From NCBI RefSeq assembly GCF_040256645.1, contig NZ_CP158281.1, forward strand, positions 434,001-498,000: 64,000 nt of DNA, written 5' to 3'. Below are positions 53,276-62,039 of the stretch, in pieces. Source of the stretch: Brevibacterium sp. CBA3109. Lineage in GTDB: Bacteria > Actinomycetota > Actinomycetes > Actinomycetales > Brevibacteriaceae. The stretch's first letter is position 1, and every line of letters begins with the position of its first letter. Both the position numbers and the translations under genes were made by a program. Below the pieces are notes generated by a model. It saw only the letters and a program-made list of their open reading frames with translations. It was not told the origin of the DNA and ran no database searches.

Positions 53276-54430
53276 ATGATTCTTGACGGATACAGAGGTT
53301 CCTGGGAAACACAGGAAACAGACGATCTGCGCGAACTCGTACGCAACTTCATGAACAAGGAGATCGTGCCCAATCAGGCCAAGTTCGTCGAAGACCACCA
53401 GGTCGATCGCGAACTGTGGAACCGGGCCGGCGATGCGGGTCTGCTCTGCATCTCCATCCCCGAGGAATACGGTGGCGGTGGCGGTACCTTCGCCCATGAA
53501 GCTGTCATCCTGCAGGAACAGGGTTTTGTTGGTGATTCGGCCTGGGCCAACAGTGTTCACTCGACGATCATCGCCCACTACATCTATGCGTTCGGCACCG
53601 AAGAGCAGAAGAAGAAGTGGCTGCCGGGAATGGCCTCGGGCGAACTGGTCGCGGCAATCGCGATGACCGAACCCGGCACCGGCTCGGATCTGCAGAGCGT
53701 GAAGACGAAGGCCGTGCGTGATGGCGATGAGTACGTCATCAATGGGTCAAAGACTTTCATCTCCAACGGCACCCACTGTGACATCGTCGTCATCGTCGCT
53801 CGCACGAGCGAGGACGGCGGTGGCAAGGGTGTGTCCCTCATCGTCGCCGAGGTGGCCGATCTTCCAGGGTTCTCCCGTGGGCGCGTCCTCGATAAGGTCG
53901 GACAGCGAGGCCAGGACACCAGGGAGCTGTTCTTCGAGGACATGAGGGTGCCTGTCGACAACGTCCTCGGCGGTGTCGAGGGGCGGGGGTTCGTCCAGCT
54001 CATGCAGCAGCTGCCTCAGGAGCGACTGGCCTTGGCAGTGATCGGTGCGACGACCGCCGAGGCTGCCGTGCGTGAGGCGGTTGCGTATGCGAAGGAGCGT
54101 GAGGCGTTCGGCCAGCCGATCCTCAAATTCCAGAACACGAAGTTCGTTCTCGCCGAATGTGCCACGGAGACATTGTCGACCAGGGCATTCGTCGACCATC
54201 TCACGCAGCTGCACATCGACGGCAAGCTGACGACCGAGCAGGCTTCGGCCGGCAAGTACTGGGCGACGGACGCGCAGACCAATGTCATCGACCGCTGCCT
54301 GCAGATCTTCGGCGGGTACGGCTACATGCTCGAATACCCGATCGCGCGCATGTATGCCGATGCCCGGGTGCAGAAGATCTACGGTGGCACGAACGAGATC
54401 ATGAAGGAGCTCATCTCCCGCGGGCTCTGA
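53276..54430 (+). CDS. Acyl-CoA dehydrogenase
   Basis: A 384-residue ACAD with AIAMTEPGTGSDLQSVKTKA, GSKTFISNGTHCDIVVIVAR, IFGGYGYMLEYPIARMYADA and ADARVQKIYGGTNEIMKELI; the latter region contains the catalytic Glu of short/medium-chain ACADs. ATG 53276 follows AAAGGAG by 7 bases; an alternative ATG at 53270 is closer to the Shine-Dalgarno. It oxidises acyl-CoA to 2-enoyl-CoA with electrons passed to ETF. Confidence 0.92.
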   Translation: MILDGYRGSWETQETDDLRELVRNFMNKEIVPNQAKFVEDHQVDRELWNRAGDAGLLCISIPEEYGGGGGTFAHEAVILQEQGFVGDSAWANSVHSTIIAHYIYAFGTEEQKKKWLPGMASGELVAAIAMTEPGTGSDLQSVKTKAVRDGDEYVINGSKTFISNGTHCDIVVIVARTSEDGGGKGVSLIVAEVADLPGFSRGRVLDKVGQRGQDTRELFFEDMRVPVDNVLGGVEGRGFVQLMQQLPQERLALAVIGATTAEAAVREAVAYAKEREAFGQPILKFQNTKFVLAECATETLSTRAFVDHLTQLHIDGKLTTEQASAGKYWATDAQTNVIDRCLQIFGGYGYMLEYPIARMYADARVQKIYGGTNEIMKELISRGL

Positions 54431-54520
54431 GCTCGGCGCCCGATCACGCCACCAAACTTCGACCTCACAGCAGGTCGCAAACTGACTTCACAACAGATGG
54501 AAATGGGAAGGAAAACCCTC

Positions 54521-55261
54521 ATGCAGTTCAAGGACAAGACGTTCATCGTCACCGGAGGCGCCTCGGGGCTCGGAGCAGCCACCACAGCAGCGCTCATCGA
54601 GCGCGGCGCACGCGTCGTCGTCGCCGATATCGCAGGCGAAGCGCCTGCCGGCGCTGAGTTCGTCCAGACCGATGTCACGAACGAGGACAGCGTCGCCGCC
54701 GCAGTTGAGGCAGCGAACAAGGACGGTGGCCTCGCCGGCGTCGTCAACTGTGCTGGCATCGGAGTGGCGCAGAAGACCGTGAGCAAGAAGGGTCCACACG
54801 ATCTGAGTGCCTTCAGCAAGGTCATCGGCATCAACCTCATCGGCACCTTCAACGTGATCCGTCTGGCCGCCGCCGCGATGGCGGAGAACGAGCCGGGGGA
54901 GGACGGAGAACGCGGAGTCGTCGTCAACACCGCATCTGTGGCCGCCTATGACGGTCAGATCGGTCAGGCTGCGTATTCGGCATCGAAGGGCGGAATCGTC
55001 GGAATGACTCTGCCGATCGCTCGCGATCTGGCAAGTGTCGGCGTCCGCGTCGTCACGATCGCGCCGGGACTCTTCTTCACCCCGATGATGGCGTCCATCC
55101 CCGAGGAGGCACGCGATTCCCTGGGCAGTCAGGTTCCCTTCCCCTCACGTTTGGGCAAGCCGGAGGAGTACGCCGAACTCGTCACTCAGATCGTGACGAA
55201 CAGGATGCTCAACGGTGAGGTCATCCGCCTCGACGGAGCGATCCGGATGGCACCGCGCTGA
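54521..55261 (+). CDS. SDR, 3-hydroxyacyl-CoA dehydrogenase type II (HSD17B10-like)
   Basis: A 246-residue [23 protein letters not shown] (8-27) binds NAD, VNCAGIG, and the catalytic YSASKGG follow; the sequence [18 protein letters not shown] is typical of type II 3-hydroxyacyl-CoA dehydrogenases. Start 54521 has GGAAGGAAAA upstream. Last gene of the operon; it completes a beta-oxidation set for a short or 2-methyl branched acyl-CoA. A terminator follows. Confidence 0.9.
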   Translation: MQFKDKTFIVTGGASGLGAATTAALIERGARVVVADIAGEAPAGAEFVQTDVTNEDSVAAAVEAANKDGGLAGVVNCAGIGVAQKTVSKKGPHDLSAFSKVIGINLIGTFNVIRLAAAAMAENEPGEDGERGVVVNTASVAAYDGQIGQAAYSASKGGIVGMTLPIARDLASVGVRVVTIAPGLFFTPMMASIPEEARDSLGSQVPFPSRLGKPEEYAELVTQIVTNRMLNGEVIRLDGAIRMAPR

Positions 55262-55271
55262 TCAGCACTTA

Positions 55272-55319
55272 AAGAGCCGCGCTCCTCGAACTGCATCGCA
55301 GTCGGGGAGCGCGGCTCTT
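55272..55319 (+). terminator. Terminator of the beta-oxidation operon
   Basis: Fourteen-base perfect arms AAGAGCCGCGCTCC (55272-55285) and GGAGCGCGGCTCTT (55306-55319) with a 20-base loop, 10 bases after the SDR stop. Confidence 0.85.
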
Positions 55320-55428
55320 GGGGTGCCGGTCTGGGTGAAGGACCGGCAGTCAACCACAAGAATGAGCGGTGCGATGATCCTTCTGCTTCTCGCTCGGACG
55401 ATTCCGCGCAGAGATCGTTGGATAAACA

Positions 55429-55440
55429 TCTGATGTCAGA
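55429..55440. promoter_or_regulatory. GntR/FadR-type operator candidate
   Basis: TCTGA-TG-TCAGA, a perfect dyad 45 bases before the GntR start. FadR-subfamily proteins bind short palindromes of about this length, so autoregulation is likely. Confidence 0.5.
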
Positions 55441-55484
55441 CGTATACTGGAACCTCGGTGCGGATCTATCTGTGGAGGGTGACC

Positions 55485-56225
55485 ATGGCGGTAACATCAA
55501 CGACGAGTCAGCCAGAACCTGCCACCGGAATCACCTATGGCAGCCGGAAGACGACGACCTCTGACCGGATTAAGGATCTCATCCTCTCAGACGGACTTCG
55601 ACCCGGTGACCTCCTGCCCACCGAAGGTGAACTGTGCACCCGACTCGGCGTCTCCCGATCGAACGTCAGGGAAGCCATCCGCAAGCTCACCACGCTCGAC
55701 ATTGTCGACGTCCGGCATGGGCACGGAACCTACGTCGGCGAGATGTCGCTGGACGCACTCGTCGAAACCCTGGTGTTCCGCGGGGTGCTGAGTCCCGGCG
55801 ATGACCTGCGGGCACTGCGGGACGTCGTCGAAGTCCGGGCGGCCCTCGACTGTGGAATGTCCGAGGCGATCGTAGCCAGACTGAAGGGCACGACGAATCC
55901 CGAACTGTCGGCGTTGGTCGACGATATGGTGGTGATGGCGAAGGACGGAAAGTCGTTTCCTCAGCAGGACCGAGCCTTCCACACGGGTCTGCTGGCGGTC
56001 TTGGACAATTCGCTCGTCGGTCAGCTTGTGGCTGCCTTCTGGGATGTGCACACCGCAGTGCTGCCGCGGCTCGAAGTCGCAGTCGCAGCCGACCTGGAGC
56101 AGACGGCTCAGGCACACGGCCAGATGCTCGAGGCTGCCCAGTCAGGAGACGTCGAAGCCTTCCACGCCGCGATCACGGTGCACTACGAGCCGATCGCCCG
56201 CGACCTCGACCGAGACGTCGGTTGA
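55485..56225 (+). CDS. GntR family regulator (FadR subfamily)
   Basis: A 246-residue regulator. Winged helix with DRIKDLILSDGLRPGDLLPT and RLGVSRSNVREAIRKLTTLD (~27-70), then the all-helical FCD ligand domain with DQ..FH (QQDRAFHTGL) and a C-terminal H (ITVHYEP) of the metal site. It lies 122 bases upstream of NagB and likely regulates amino sugar use, although those remnants nearby could mean the pathway is lost. Confidence 0.88.
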   Translation: MAVTSTTSQPEPATGITYGSRKTTTSDRIKDLILSDGLRPGDLLPTEGELCTRLGVSRSNVREAIRKLTTLDIVDVRHGHGTYVGEMSLDALVETLVFRGVLSPGDDLRALRDVVEVRAALDCGMSEAIVARLKGTTNPELSALVDDMVVMAKDGKSFPQQDRAFHTGLLAVLDNSLVGQLVAAFWDVHTAVLPRLEVAVAADLEQTAQAHGQMLEAAQSGDVEAFHAAITVHYEPIARDLDRDVG

Positions 56226-56347
56226 ATTCATCGCCCCAGCTGGACGCTGAATCGATTGCACCCGCTGGCGGCTGCGCGGACGGCTGGACAACGACCTGAA
56301 TGCACAGAGAACCGGCGAATACAGCGAACACAGAGAGTGGAGAACTC

Positions 56348-57130
56348 ATGGAAGTCATCATCGCCCCCGACCACGAGTTGGCGACACTGGTCGCCGATGC
56401 CGTCGAGAGGCTCCTGCGCGAGGAGTCCTCACCTGTGCTGGGCCTGGCCACCGGATCGAGCCCGCTGCGCGTCTACGATGAGCTGGCCCGACGCCACGAG
56501 CAGGACAAGCTGTCGTTCGCCGGAGCCCGCGGATTCATGCTCGACGAATATGTGGGACTTCCGATCTCGCATCCGCAGTGCTACCGCAATGTCATTGACG
56601 CGGAATTCGTCTCTCGCGTCGACTTCGGCGACGCTGCGGTGCAGGGCCCGAACGGTGCGGCTGAGGACCTCGTTGCCGCCTCGGCGGAGTACGACCACGC
56701 CATCGCCGAGGTGGGAGGAATCGACCTGCAGATCCTCGGCATCGGCACCGACGGCCATATCGCCTTCAACGAGCCGGGATCGTCCCTGTGCTCGCGTACC
56801 CGCGTGAAGACCTTGGCCGACCAGACTCGGCTCGACAACGCCCGCTTCTTCAACGGCGATGTCGATCAGGTGCCGCGGCACTGCCTGACTCAGGGCCTCG
56901 GCACGATCAGGGAGGCCCGCCACCTCATGCTCATCGCAACGGGTGGCAACAAAGCAGAGGCCGTGCATCAGATGGTGGAGGGCCCGGTCTCGTCGATGTG
57001 GCCGGCGACTGTGCTGCAGATGCATCCGCATGCCACGATCCTCGTCGACGACGCGGCCGCATCGCGGCTGCAGCTGGGTGACTACTACCGGCAGACGTAC
57101 GCGAACAAGCTCGACCGGCAGCGACTCTGA
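56348..57130 (+). CDS. nagB: Glucosamine-6-phosphate deaminase
   Basis: A 260-residue deaminase converting glucosamine-6-phosphate to fructose-6-phosphate and ammonia. LATGSSPLRVYDEL (~35-48), LDEYVGL with the catalytic Asp, ILGIGTDGHIAFNEPG with Asp and His, and MWPATVLQMHPHATILVDD near the end are all present. Start 56348 follows GAGTGGAGA. It sits downstream of GntR. NanE and a second NagB piece downstream are broken. Confidence 0.93.
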   Translation: MEVIIAPDHELATLVADAVERLLREESSPVLGLATGSSPLRVYDELARRHEQDKLSFAGARGFMLDEYVGLPISHPQCYRNVIDAEFVSRVDFGDAAVQGPNGAAEDLVAASAEYDHAIAEVGGIDLQILGIGTDGHIAFNEPGSSLCSRTRVKTLADQTRLDNARFFNGDVDQVPRHCLTQGLGTIREARHLMLIATGGNKAEAVHQMVEGPVSSMWPATVLQMHPHATILVDDAAASRLQLGDYYRQTYANKLDRQRL

Positions 57131-57154
57131 GTCGCTGCCCTCAGGTGGTGACGG

Positions 57155-57349
57155 TCACGTGGTTTCGCAGGCGTCGACAAACCAGGATGTGATGGTCGCC
57201 GGGTGTGTGATCGCCGTTCCCACGACCACTGCCTCGGCGCCGGCCGACAGCGCAGCTGCCGCGTCCGTTGGCGTGTGGATCCGCCCTTCAGCGACGAGCA
57301 TCGGACCTAATTCCGCCGCCCGGATCTCACGCAGGAGCTCAAGGTCTAT
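57155..57349 (-). pseudogene. NanE (N-acylmannosamine-6-P 2-epimerase) C-terminal remnant
   Basis: The minus strand reads IDLELLREIRAAELGPMLVA and EGRIHTPTDAAAALSAGAEA followed by VVVGTAITHP, the last two beta/alpha units of the NanE TIM barrel, which carry a phosphate-binding GT site. About 65 of ~225 residues survive. NanE and NagB act in the same amino sugar pathway, so the fragment is locally sensible. Confidence 0.8.
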
Positions 57350-57446
57350 TCTGATGACAAGATATGTGCTCCAGGCTGAAGTTCCACCCATTGCTATTCA
57401 AAAGTACCTGCCTCAGAGGTTTGGGTTCTGAGCAGCGCGCTTGACG

Positions 57447-57581
57447 ATGTGGCCGGCAAGCGTGCTGCAGATGCATCAGCACGCCACTGTCCTCGTCGAC
57501 GACTCGGCCGCGTCACGGCTGCAGTTGGGCGACTACTACCGGCAGACGTACGCGAGCAAGCTCGACAAAGAGAGGCTCTAG
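57447..57581 (+). pseudogene. Second nagB, C-terminal remnant
   Basis: 44 codons (MWPASVLQMHQHATVLVDDS to YASKLDKERL, then TAG) are colinear with nagB 56998-57130 and identical at 37 of 44 positions. No start or catalytic region survives. It must come from a second nagB copy or a duplication. Confidence 0.85.
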
Positions 57582-57800
57582 GGCGCAGCGAAAACGAAAT
57601 GGGACGCGGAGTCTCCCAGTGATCGATAGGTCTGCTCCGGAACGTGCGGCGAGCCGCTACTCAATCAGGCCGAGTTGTTCACGTACTCCCGCAGGCGATA
57701 CGTGTGGACTTCGGCGAGGAGCACGGCAAGGACAACTACGGTGACTTCCCCGACAGAGAGGCTCGCGTTAACGACTTCTCTGGTGCCGGCGAGCTTAACG

Positions 57801-57851
57801 CAGCCGATGGCTGGTGCCCTGCGTCGTTTGCAGGGCACCAGCCATCGGCTG
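57801..57851. terminator. Very strong hairpin downstream of the Cys-rich locus
   Basis: Twenty-two-base perfect arms (57801-57822, 57830-57851) with a 7-base loop. On the minus strand it sits 18 bases after the 64-residue gene and ends the halocin-like operon. Region 57582-57800 shows no gene. Confidence 0.85.
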
Positions 57852-57868
57852 TGGAGAAGCTTAGTCCG

Positions 57869-58063
57869 CTATTTCCGCTGTTTCATCCGATCATCACGGA
57901 ATCGAATGACAGCGATGACGAGGGCGCCGATCAGAAACGCGAACGACAGTCCCCAGAAGACTGCTGCAACACTGTGTAACCCCGGAGCGAAGACAAGGGC
58001 CTGGGAAGCGATCGCAAGTAGCAACAGTGCGACGATCCATCTGGCTTTCGGTGGAATTCTCAT
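57869..58063 (-). CDS. 64-residue two-helix membrane protein, candidate immunity protein
   Basis: A small basic protein. Two hydrophobic helices (WIVALLLLAIASQALVFA at ~9-26 and VFWGLSFAFLIGALVIAVI at ~35-53) and a charged tail RFRDDRMKQRK. GGAGGAACC immediately precedes ATG 58063, so it is a real gene. It lies 68 bases downstream of the second Cys-rich precursor on the same strand. A self-protection role for the peptide is inferred from position and size only. Confidence 0.7.
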   Translation of the reverse strand: MRIPPKARWIVALLLLAIASQALVFAPGLHSVAAVFWGLSFAFLIGALVIAVIRFRDDRMKQRK

Positions 58064-58131
58064 GGTTCCTCCAGTTGCTATCTAAACGCAAGGTAAGTTG
58101 CTTGTAAGGGCAATCATACCTCCTGGCTGCT

Positions 58132-58809
58132 TCAGGTACTCAGGCATTTTCCGACACTGGCTCCACCAACAGCAGTGAAGCCAGCCACGCAGACAACGCA
58201 GCCGACGCCTACCGTTGCGGCGCAGGCGGTAGCACAGGTGCTGATGATGATCAGTGCCACAGCCGTTGTGATGCCCAGGGCGTTCAGGCAGTCGAGGACA
58301 TTTGGGTCGGCGCCTTGGAGGGAAGCTGCCTGGGCATCGGAAGCCTCTGCCGATGTGTTCACATGCTTCGTTCCCTGCGAATCACCATTCACCCAAGTGG
58401 TTACCTGAGCTTCGGCGTCAGATGACTGCGTCGCCTTCACCTGAACCTGGTTGGAGGTCTTGCCGGTCTCGGGATTGACCACGACTCCCGCGAACGAGCC
58501 CTTGTCATAATCTTCGCCAGATAGCTGGACCGCGACCATCAGCTTGTCGGTGCCCTCGGGCTGTGAGACTTGGGCGTTGTCGAGATCTGCAACTGCCCCG
58601 TGAGGGAGGTCGTTCAGGACAGGGGACGCCGCCTCGATCGCCTCTTCCGCCTCGGTGTCACTGGATTCGAGCATGACGGTGTCGGCTGCTGCCGGCGCGC
58701 TCTGTTCCTTTGGTGTTGCTATCGTTGCAGTCGGATTGAGCACAGCGACAGAGGCGACGAGGAAAGCCGCCATTGATGTCGTGAGGGTACGTTTCGTTTG
58801 CACGCTCAT
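58132..58809 (-). CDS. Secreted precursor with six-Cys C-terminal module (halocin C8-like)
   Basis: A 225-residue preproprotein. A signal peptide (SMAAFLVASVAVLNPTATIA) is followed by an acidic pro-region (~35-165) with VAVQLSGEDYDKGSFAGVVV and a hydrophobic C-terminus with Cys at 174, 192, 196, 204, 207 and 222 (LDC, STCATAC, GVGCVVC, GKC). The spacing is C-x17-C-x3-C-x7-C-x2-C-x14-C. GGAGAA precedes ATG 58809. The paralogue upstream shares the spacing exactly. I recall halocin C8-like domain proteins of similar composition, but the resemblance is unverified. Mature size would be about 55 residues. Confidence 0.75.
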   Translation of the reverse strand: MSVQTKRTLTTSMAAFLVASVAVLNPTATIATPKEQSAPAAADTVMLESSDTEAEEAIEAASPVLNDLPHGAVADLDNAQVSQPEGTDKLMVAVQLSGEDYDKGSFAGVVVNPETGKTSNQVQVKATQSSDAEAQVTTWVNGDSQGTKHVNTSAEASDAQAASLQGADPNVLDCLNALGITTAVALIIISTCATACAATVGVGCVVCVAGFTAVGGASVGKCLST

Positions 58810-58867
58810 GATCTTCTCCTAATTGTTCTGAACTCGGTTGGGATCAACTGTCGATGTTGTCAAGGAC

Positions 58868-59596
58868 TCACTTCTGGGCTTGGTCGATGCAATAGCCAGC
58901 AACTCCTCCAGTCACGCCTGCGGCGGCTGCAATGCATCCGACGCAACCGACGCCAGCAGTACCGACACAGACTGCACTGCAGGCGACGCTGATGCCGGCA
59001 ACCACCCATGAGGAGATTCCTTGTGAGGACAGGCAGTCGTTGAGCTTTCCCCAAAATCCGTCGGATTGAGTGGAAGCTCTGTTTGAAGCAGCATCTTCGG
59101 CGGTGACATCGCGGTCTGCTGTCTTAGTTCCGTTATTCCATGCCTCGACGTGACCTGAGTCTTCCGACGTGGCCTTCATGACGATCTCGGCTGTCGCGAG
59201 GACCTTACCTTCAGGCGAGACCACGGCACCGATGTTCGAGACTCCCTCGATATCGCTATTGAACGAGTAGTTGACGTAGATGTTTCCATCGTCGAGTTCC
59301 CACGCCTTTGCGCTCGACGCATCGATGTCCTCTCCAGACTTTGAGGCAGACTCAAGATCGACCTTGTCCGCCAATGAGTCGGCACGTTCGTAGCCGAGCT
59401 CTGCGCCCAGTTGCTTGCCCGGAGAAGATGATTCGTCAGCCTGAGCCGATCTTGCATTCAGGCCCCCGCTCAACACGGCGGCGCAGACAAGGGCGAGCAC
59501 AAGGGCAAACCACCTTGTTGCTCGCCGCCATGATTCAGTTTGCGTCGACTGGTCAGGTGAGTTGTTGTCAGTCGAGGGCGTCGCTGTCAGTTGCAT
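58868..59596 (-). CDS. Secreted precursor with six-Cys C-terminal module, paralogue
   Basis: A 242-residue preproprotein from ATG 59596 (GAAGGGA upstream; nine extra codons at 59623 are unlikely). N-terminal signal (WFALVLALVCAAVLSGGLNA), pro-region with NIYVNYSFNSDIEGVSNIGA similar to that of the neighbour, and a C-terminal module LNDCLSSQGISSWVVAGIS followed by Cys at 206, 210, 218, 221 and 236 (first Cys 188). Spacing is identical to the 58132 protein. Probably first gene of a three-gene operon. Confidence 0.75.
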   Translation of the reverse strand: MQLTATPSTDNNSPDQSTQTESWRRATRWFALVLALVCAAVLSGGLNARSAQADESSSPGKQLGAELGYERADSLADKVDLESASKSGEDIDASSAKAWELDDGNIYVNYSFNSDIEGVSNIGAVVSPEGKVLATAEIVMKATSEDSGHVEAWNNGTKTADRDVTAEDAASNRASTQSDGFWGKLNDCLSSQGISSWVVAGISVACSAVCVGTAGVGCVGCIAAAAGVTGGVAGYCIDQAQK

Positions 59597-59960
59597 CTCG
59601 TTTCCCTTCCTCTTCACTGCCATCCGGAAGCTGGAATCAGCCGCCTATGGCGAGGCTATGAACCAACTTGTGACGTAGGCAACAGATGTGAAGAAAGTGA
59701 TAGATGGGGCGTGACTGTTCGGCGGTCCTGGTGTCCCGCAAGTGGATGGCGATCATCGCCGATCAGTGTCGAACTCATCGTTACTGTTTTGTTATATTCA
59801 GAGAGCCTTGTGCCACTGTGGTTTCCTGATATTCAGGACAACGCACAGGAGGTTTTGGCTGACTCATGTTGCGAACCGGGCAGGTTCGGGGTTCCCGGGT
59901 TCCGCCCACCTGAGCAACCCCTCAAGAGCACCAGACCGGGCATGTGGGAAGATTGAAGGC
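59597..59960. other. 364-base divergent intergenic region
   Basis: Between the Cys-rich precursor and the glycosyltransferase. Contains an AT-rich stretch (TTTTGTTATATT, 59789-59800) that may hold promoters. No credible gene or long repeat was seen. Confidence 0.4.
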
Positions 59961-61040
59961 GTGTCGAAAATTCTTGAGATCCTGACCCCGGAGGGCCTGC
60001 CGCCCCTGGCCGAACGACCCGGTGTCTCCTTCATCATGCCGGTCCTCAACGAGGCCGAGCACATTGCCAAAGCGATCACCACGATCCTGGCCCAGGACTA
60101 TGACGGGGACAAGGAAATCGTCCTCGCGCTCGGGCCCTCGACCGATGACACGAACCGCATCATTGCGGACATGGCAGCGCAGGACTCGCGGATTCAGACC
60201 GTCGACAATCCGCAGGCAGCCACGCCGATCGGACTCAACCTCGCCATCGCCGCCACTCACCACCCGGTGATCATCCGCGTCGACGCCCACTCCGGGCTGG
60301 GCACCGACTACACGAAGCAGGCCATCGACACCCTGCGCAGGACCAAGGCCGCCAACTGCGGCGGGCTCATGCTCGCCCGCGGCCGGACCTCCTTCCAGAA
60401 GGCCGTTGCCCGCGCCTACATGTCACCGGTCGGACTCGGCGGTCCTGCCTACCACTCCGGTGACGAAGCAGGCGAGGCCGAGTCGGCCTACCTCGGTGTG
60501 TATCGACGTGAGGTCTTTACCCACCTCGGCGGGTTCGATGAAGGCATCAAGCGCGGACAGGATTGGGAACTCAACCTGCGCATCCGCACCTCCGGGGGCC
60601 GGATCTGTTTCAACCCGGACATGGAGGTCACCTACTGGCCGCGGGATTCCTGGTCGAAGATCGCCCAGCAGTTCTGGGCCACCGGGATCTGGCGCGCGGA
60701 GCTCATCCGGCGCTACGGATCGCAGAACTCGATACGTTACTTCGCGCCACCGGTGCTTGTCCTCGGGGTGGGCGCCAGCGTCATCGAAGCCCTTCTGCAG
60801 ATGACGGGTACGACGAAGACTTGGCCCAAATTCCTGCGCCGCTTCACCTCTCTGGTCCACGTGCCCAGCCTGGGATACGTCTCGGGAATACTCGCGACCG
60901 CCTCGGCGGCCAAGGACTGTGGTCGACGCGAACGCGCCTGGTTCGGACTCATTCTGCCCACCATGCATCTGTGCTGGGGTGCCGGCTTCCTTCGGGGCCT
61001 GATCACCGGCGCCGGATCGACGAAGGACGGCAGCCGTTGA
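59961..61040 (+). CDS. Family 2 glycosyltransferase (ExoA-like)
   Basis: A 359-residue GT-A enzyme with C-terminal helices. VSFIMPVLNEAEHIAKAITT (~22-41), the sugar-nucleotide Asp region IIRVDAHSGLGTDY (DxH), and GGFDEGIKRGQDWELNLRIR (ED-like acceptor region). It resembles ExoA of succinoglycan synthesis. The GTG 59961 start follows GATTGAAGG. Its TGA overlaps the TTG of the next gene. Role: surface polysaccharide or lipid-linked sugar assembly. Confidence 0.85.
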   Translation: MSKILEILTPEGLPPLAERPGVSFIMPVLNEAEHIAKAITTILAQDYDGDKEIVLALGPSTDDTNRIIADMAAQDSRIQTVDNPQAATPIGLNLAIAATHHPVIIRVDAHSGLGTDYTKQAIDTLRRTKAANCGGLMLARGRTSFQKAVARAYMSPVGLGGPAYHSGDEAGEAESAYLGVYRREVFTHLGGFDEGIKRGQDWELNLRIRTSGGRICFNPDMEVTYWPRDSWSKIAQQFWATGIWRAELIRRYGSQNSIRYFAPPVLVLGVGASVIEALLQMTGTTKTWPKFLRRFTSLVHVPSLGYVSGILATASAAKDCGRRERAWFGLILPTMHLCWGAGFLRGLITGAGSTKDGSR

Positions 61041-61963
61041 GCAAGAAGAAACGCCGCTACGGTCGCAGCGAACGCGAACAGAGCAGCCGGGCCCAAGCAG
61101 GCGGGGAACAGCCTGTCGATGAAACGCTTGAGAATGGACGCGCTCCTGTGCCCGAGCGTCCGACACCGAAGAAATTCAACGCACCACTGTGGGCCGGCAT
61201 CATCGTCGTCATCGCTGTCGTCGCCGTCCTCGGGTTCAACATGTTCGGAAGCAAGGACCACCTGACCGTGGACTCGCTCAACAAGCCCGCGGTCGCCGCC
61301 CTCGACGGCGGTTCCGAGGTCTACCCCGCGAACTCCAAACTCGCCTTCACCGAGAACACGAAGTTCGGCTACCTGCCCGCACCGACCCTGTCTGAGCTGG
61401 GCGATGGCACCATTGTCGCCGCGGACCCGAAGACCGCGCGCAAGGAGATGGAGCTCAAGGACGACCTGTCGTCGTTGGATCGTGATTCGTTCCTGGACCA
61501 GACCATCAAGCCCCGGCGTAAGAACACCGCACCCGGCGAACCCATCACCTGGGACCAGATGGTCGATGAGATGGCTGGAGCCACTGTGCTCATGCCCCTG
61601 ATCGAAGCGCCCGAGGTGGCGACCCCGGTACTGAAAATGATCGCCGAGGCCGACATTGCCGAATCGGTGATCGTGCGGACCGACGACGCTGAGGTTGCCA
61701 AGGCAGCATCCGACGCGAAGGTGGCTGTGATGTTCACCGGTGACTATTCCTCGAGCTCGCCCGAGGACTTGGAGAAGTCGGGCTACAGTATGGTGGCCGT
61801 CGCACCCGATGCGGTGAGCACCTGGACCGAGTCGGATCTCAAGGTCTGGGTCACCGGAGTCAAGGATGAGAAACAGCTCAAGGAACTCGCTGATGCTGGG
61901 ATCTTCGGGGCCCTGAGCACCAACCCGTACACGATTCAACCCTCAGACGTGAAGTCCAACTGA
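61037..61963 (+). CDS. Membrane-anchored hypothetical protein, GDPD-like C-terminal fold
   Basis: A 308-residue protein starting at TTG 61037 (GAAGGACGG upstream), overlapping the glycosyltransferase. A basic N-terminus precedes one membrane helix (PLWAGIIVVIAVVAVLGFNM, ~52-71). The outer part ends with SDLKVWVTGVKDEKQLKELA and DAGIFGALSTNPY, resembling the last strand/helix of glycerophosphodiester phosphodiesterases, but the HRG...E catalytic site is absent. Therefore a degenerate GDPD-like protein, probably non-enzymatic. Likely functional partner of the glycosyltransferase. Confidence 0.6.
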   Translation: MSKKKRRYGRSEREQSSRAQAGGEQPVDETLENGRAPVPERPTPKKFNAPLWAGIIVVIAVVAVLGFNMFGSKDHLTVDSLNKPAVAALDGGSEVYPANSKLAFTENTKFGYLPAPTLSELGDGTIVAADPKTARKEMELKDDLSSLDRDSFLDQTIKPRRKNTAPGEPITWDQMVDEMAGATVLMPLIEAPEVATPVLKMIAEADIAESVIVRTDDAEVAKAASDAKVAVMFTGDYSSSSPEDLEKSGYSMVAVAPDAVSTWTESDLKVWVTGVKDEKQLKELADAGIFGALSTNPYTIQPSDVKSN

Positions 61964-62039
61964 CCCTGCGCGACTGCCGGGGACAGCCTCGGTGAGCGAG
62001 CAGCCACACACTGCACTCGACCAACGATCAGGAGATGAC

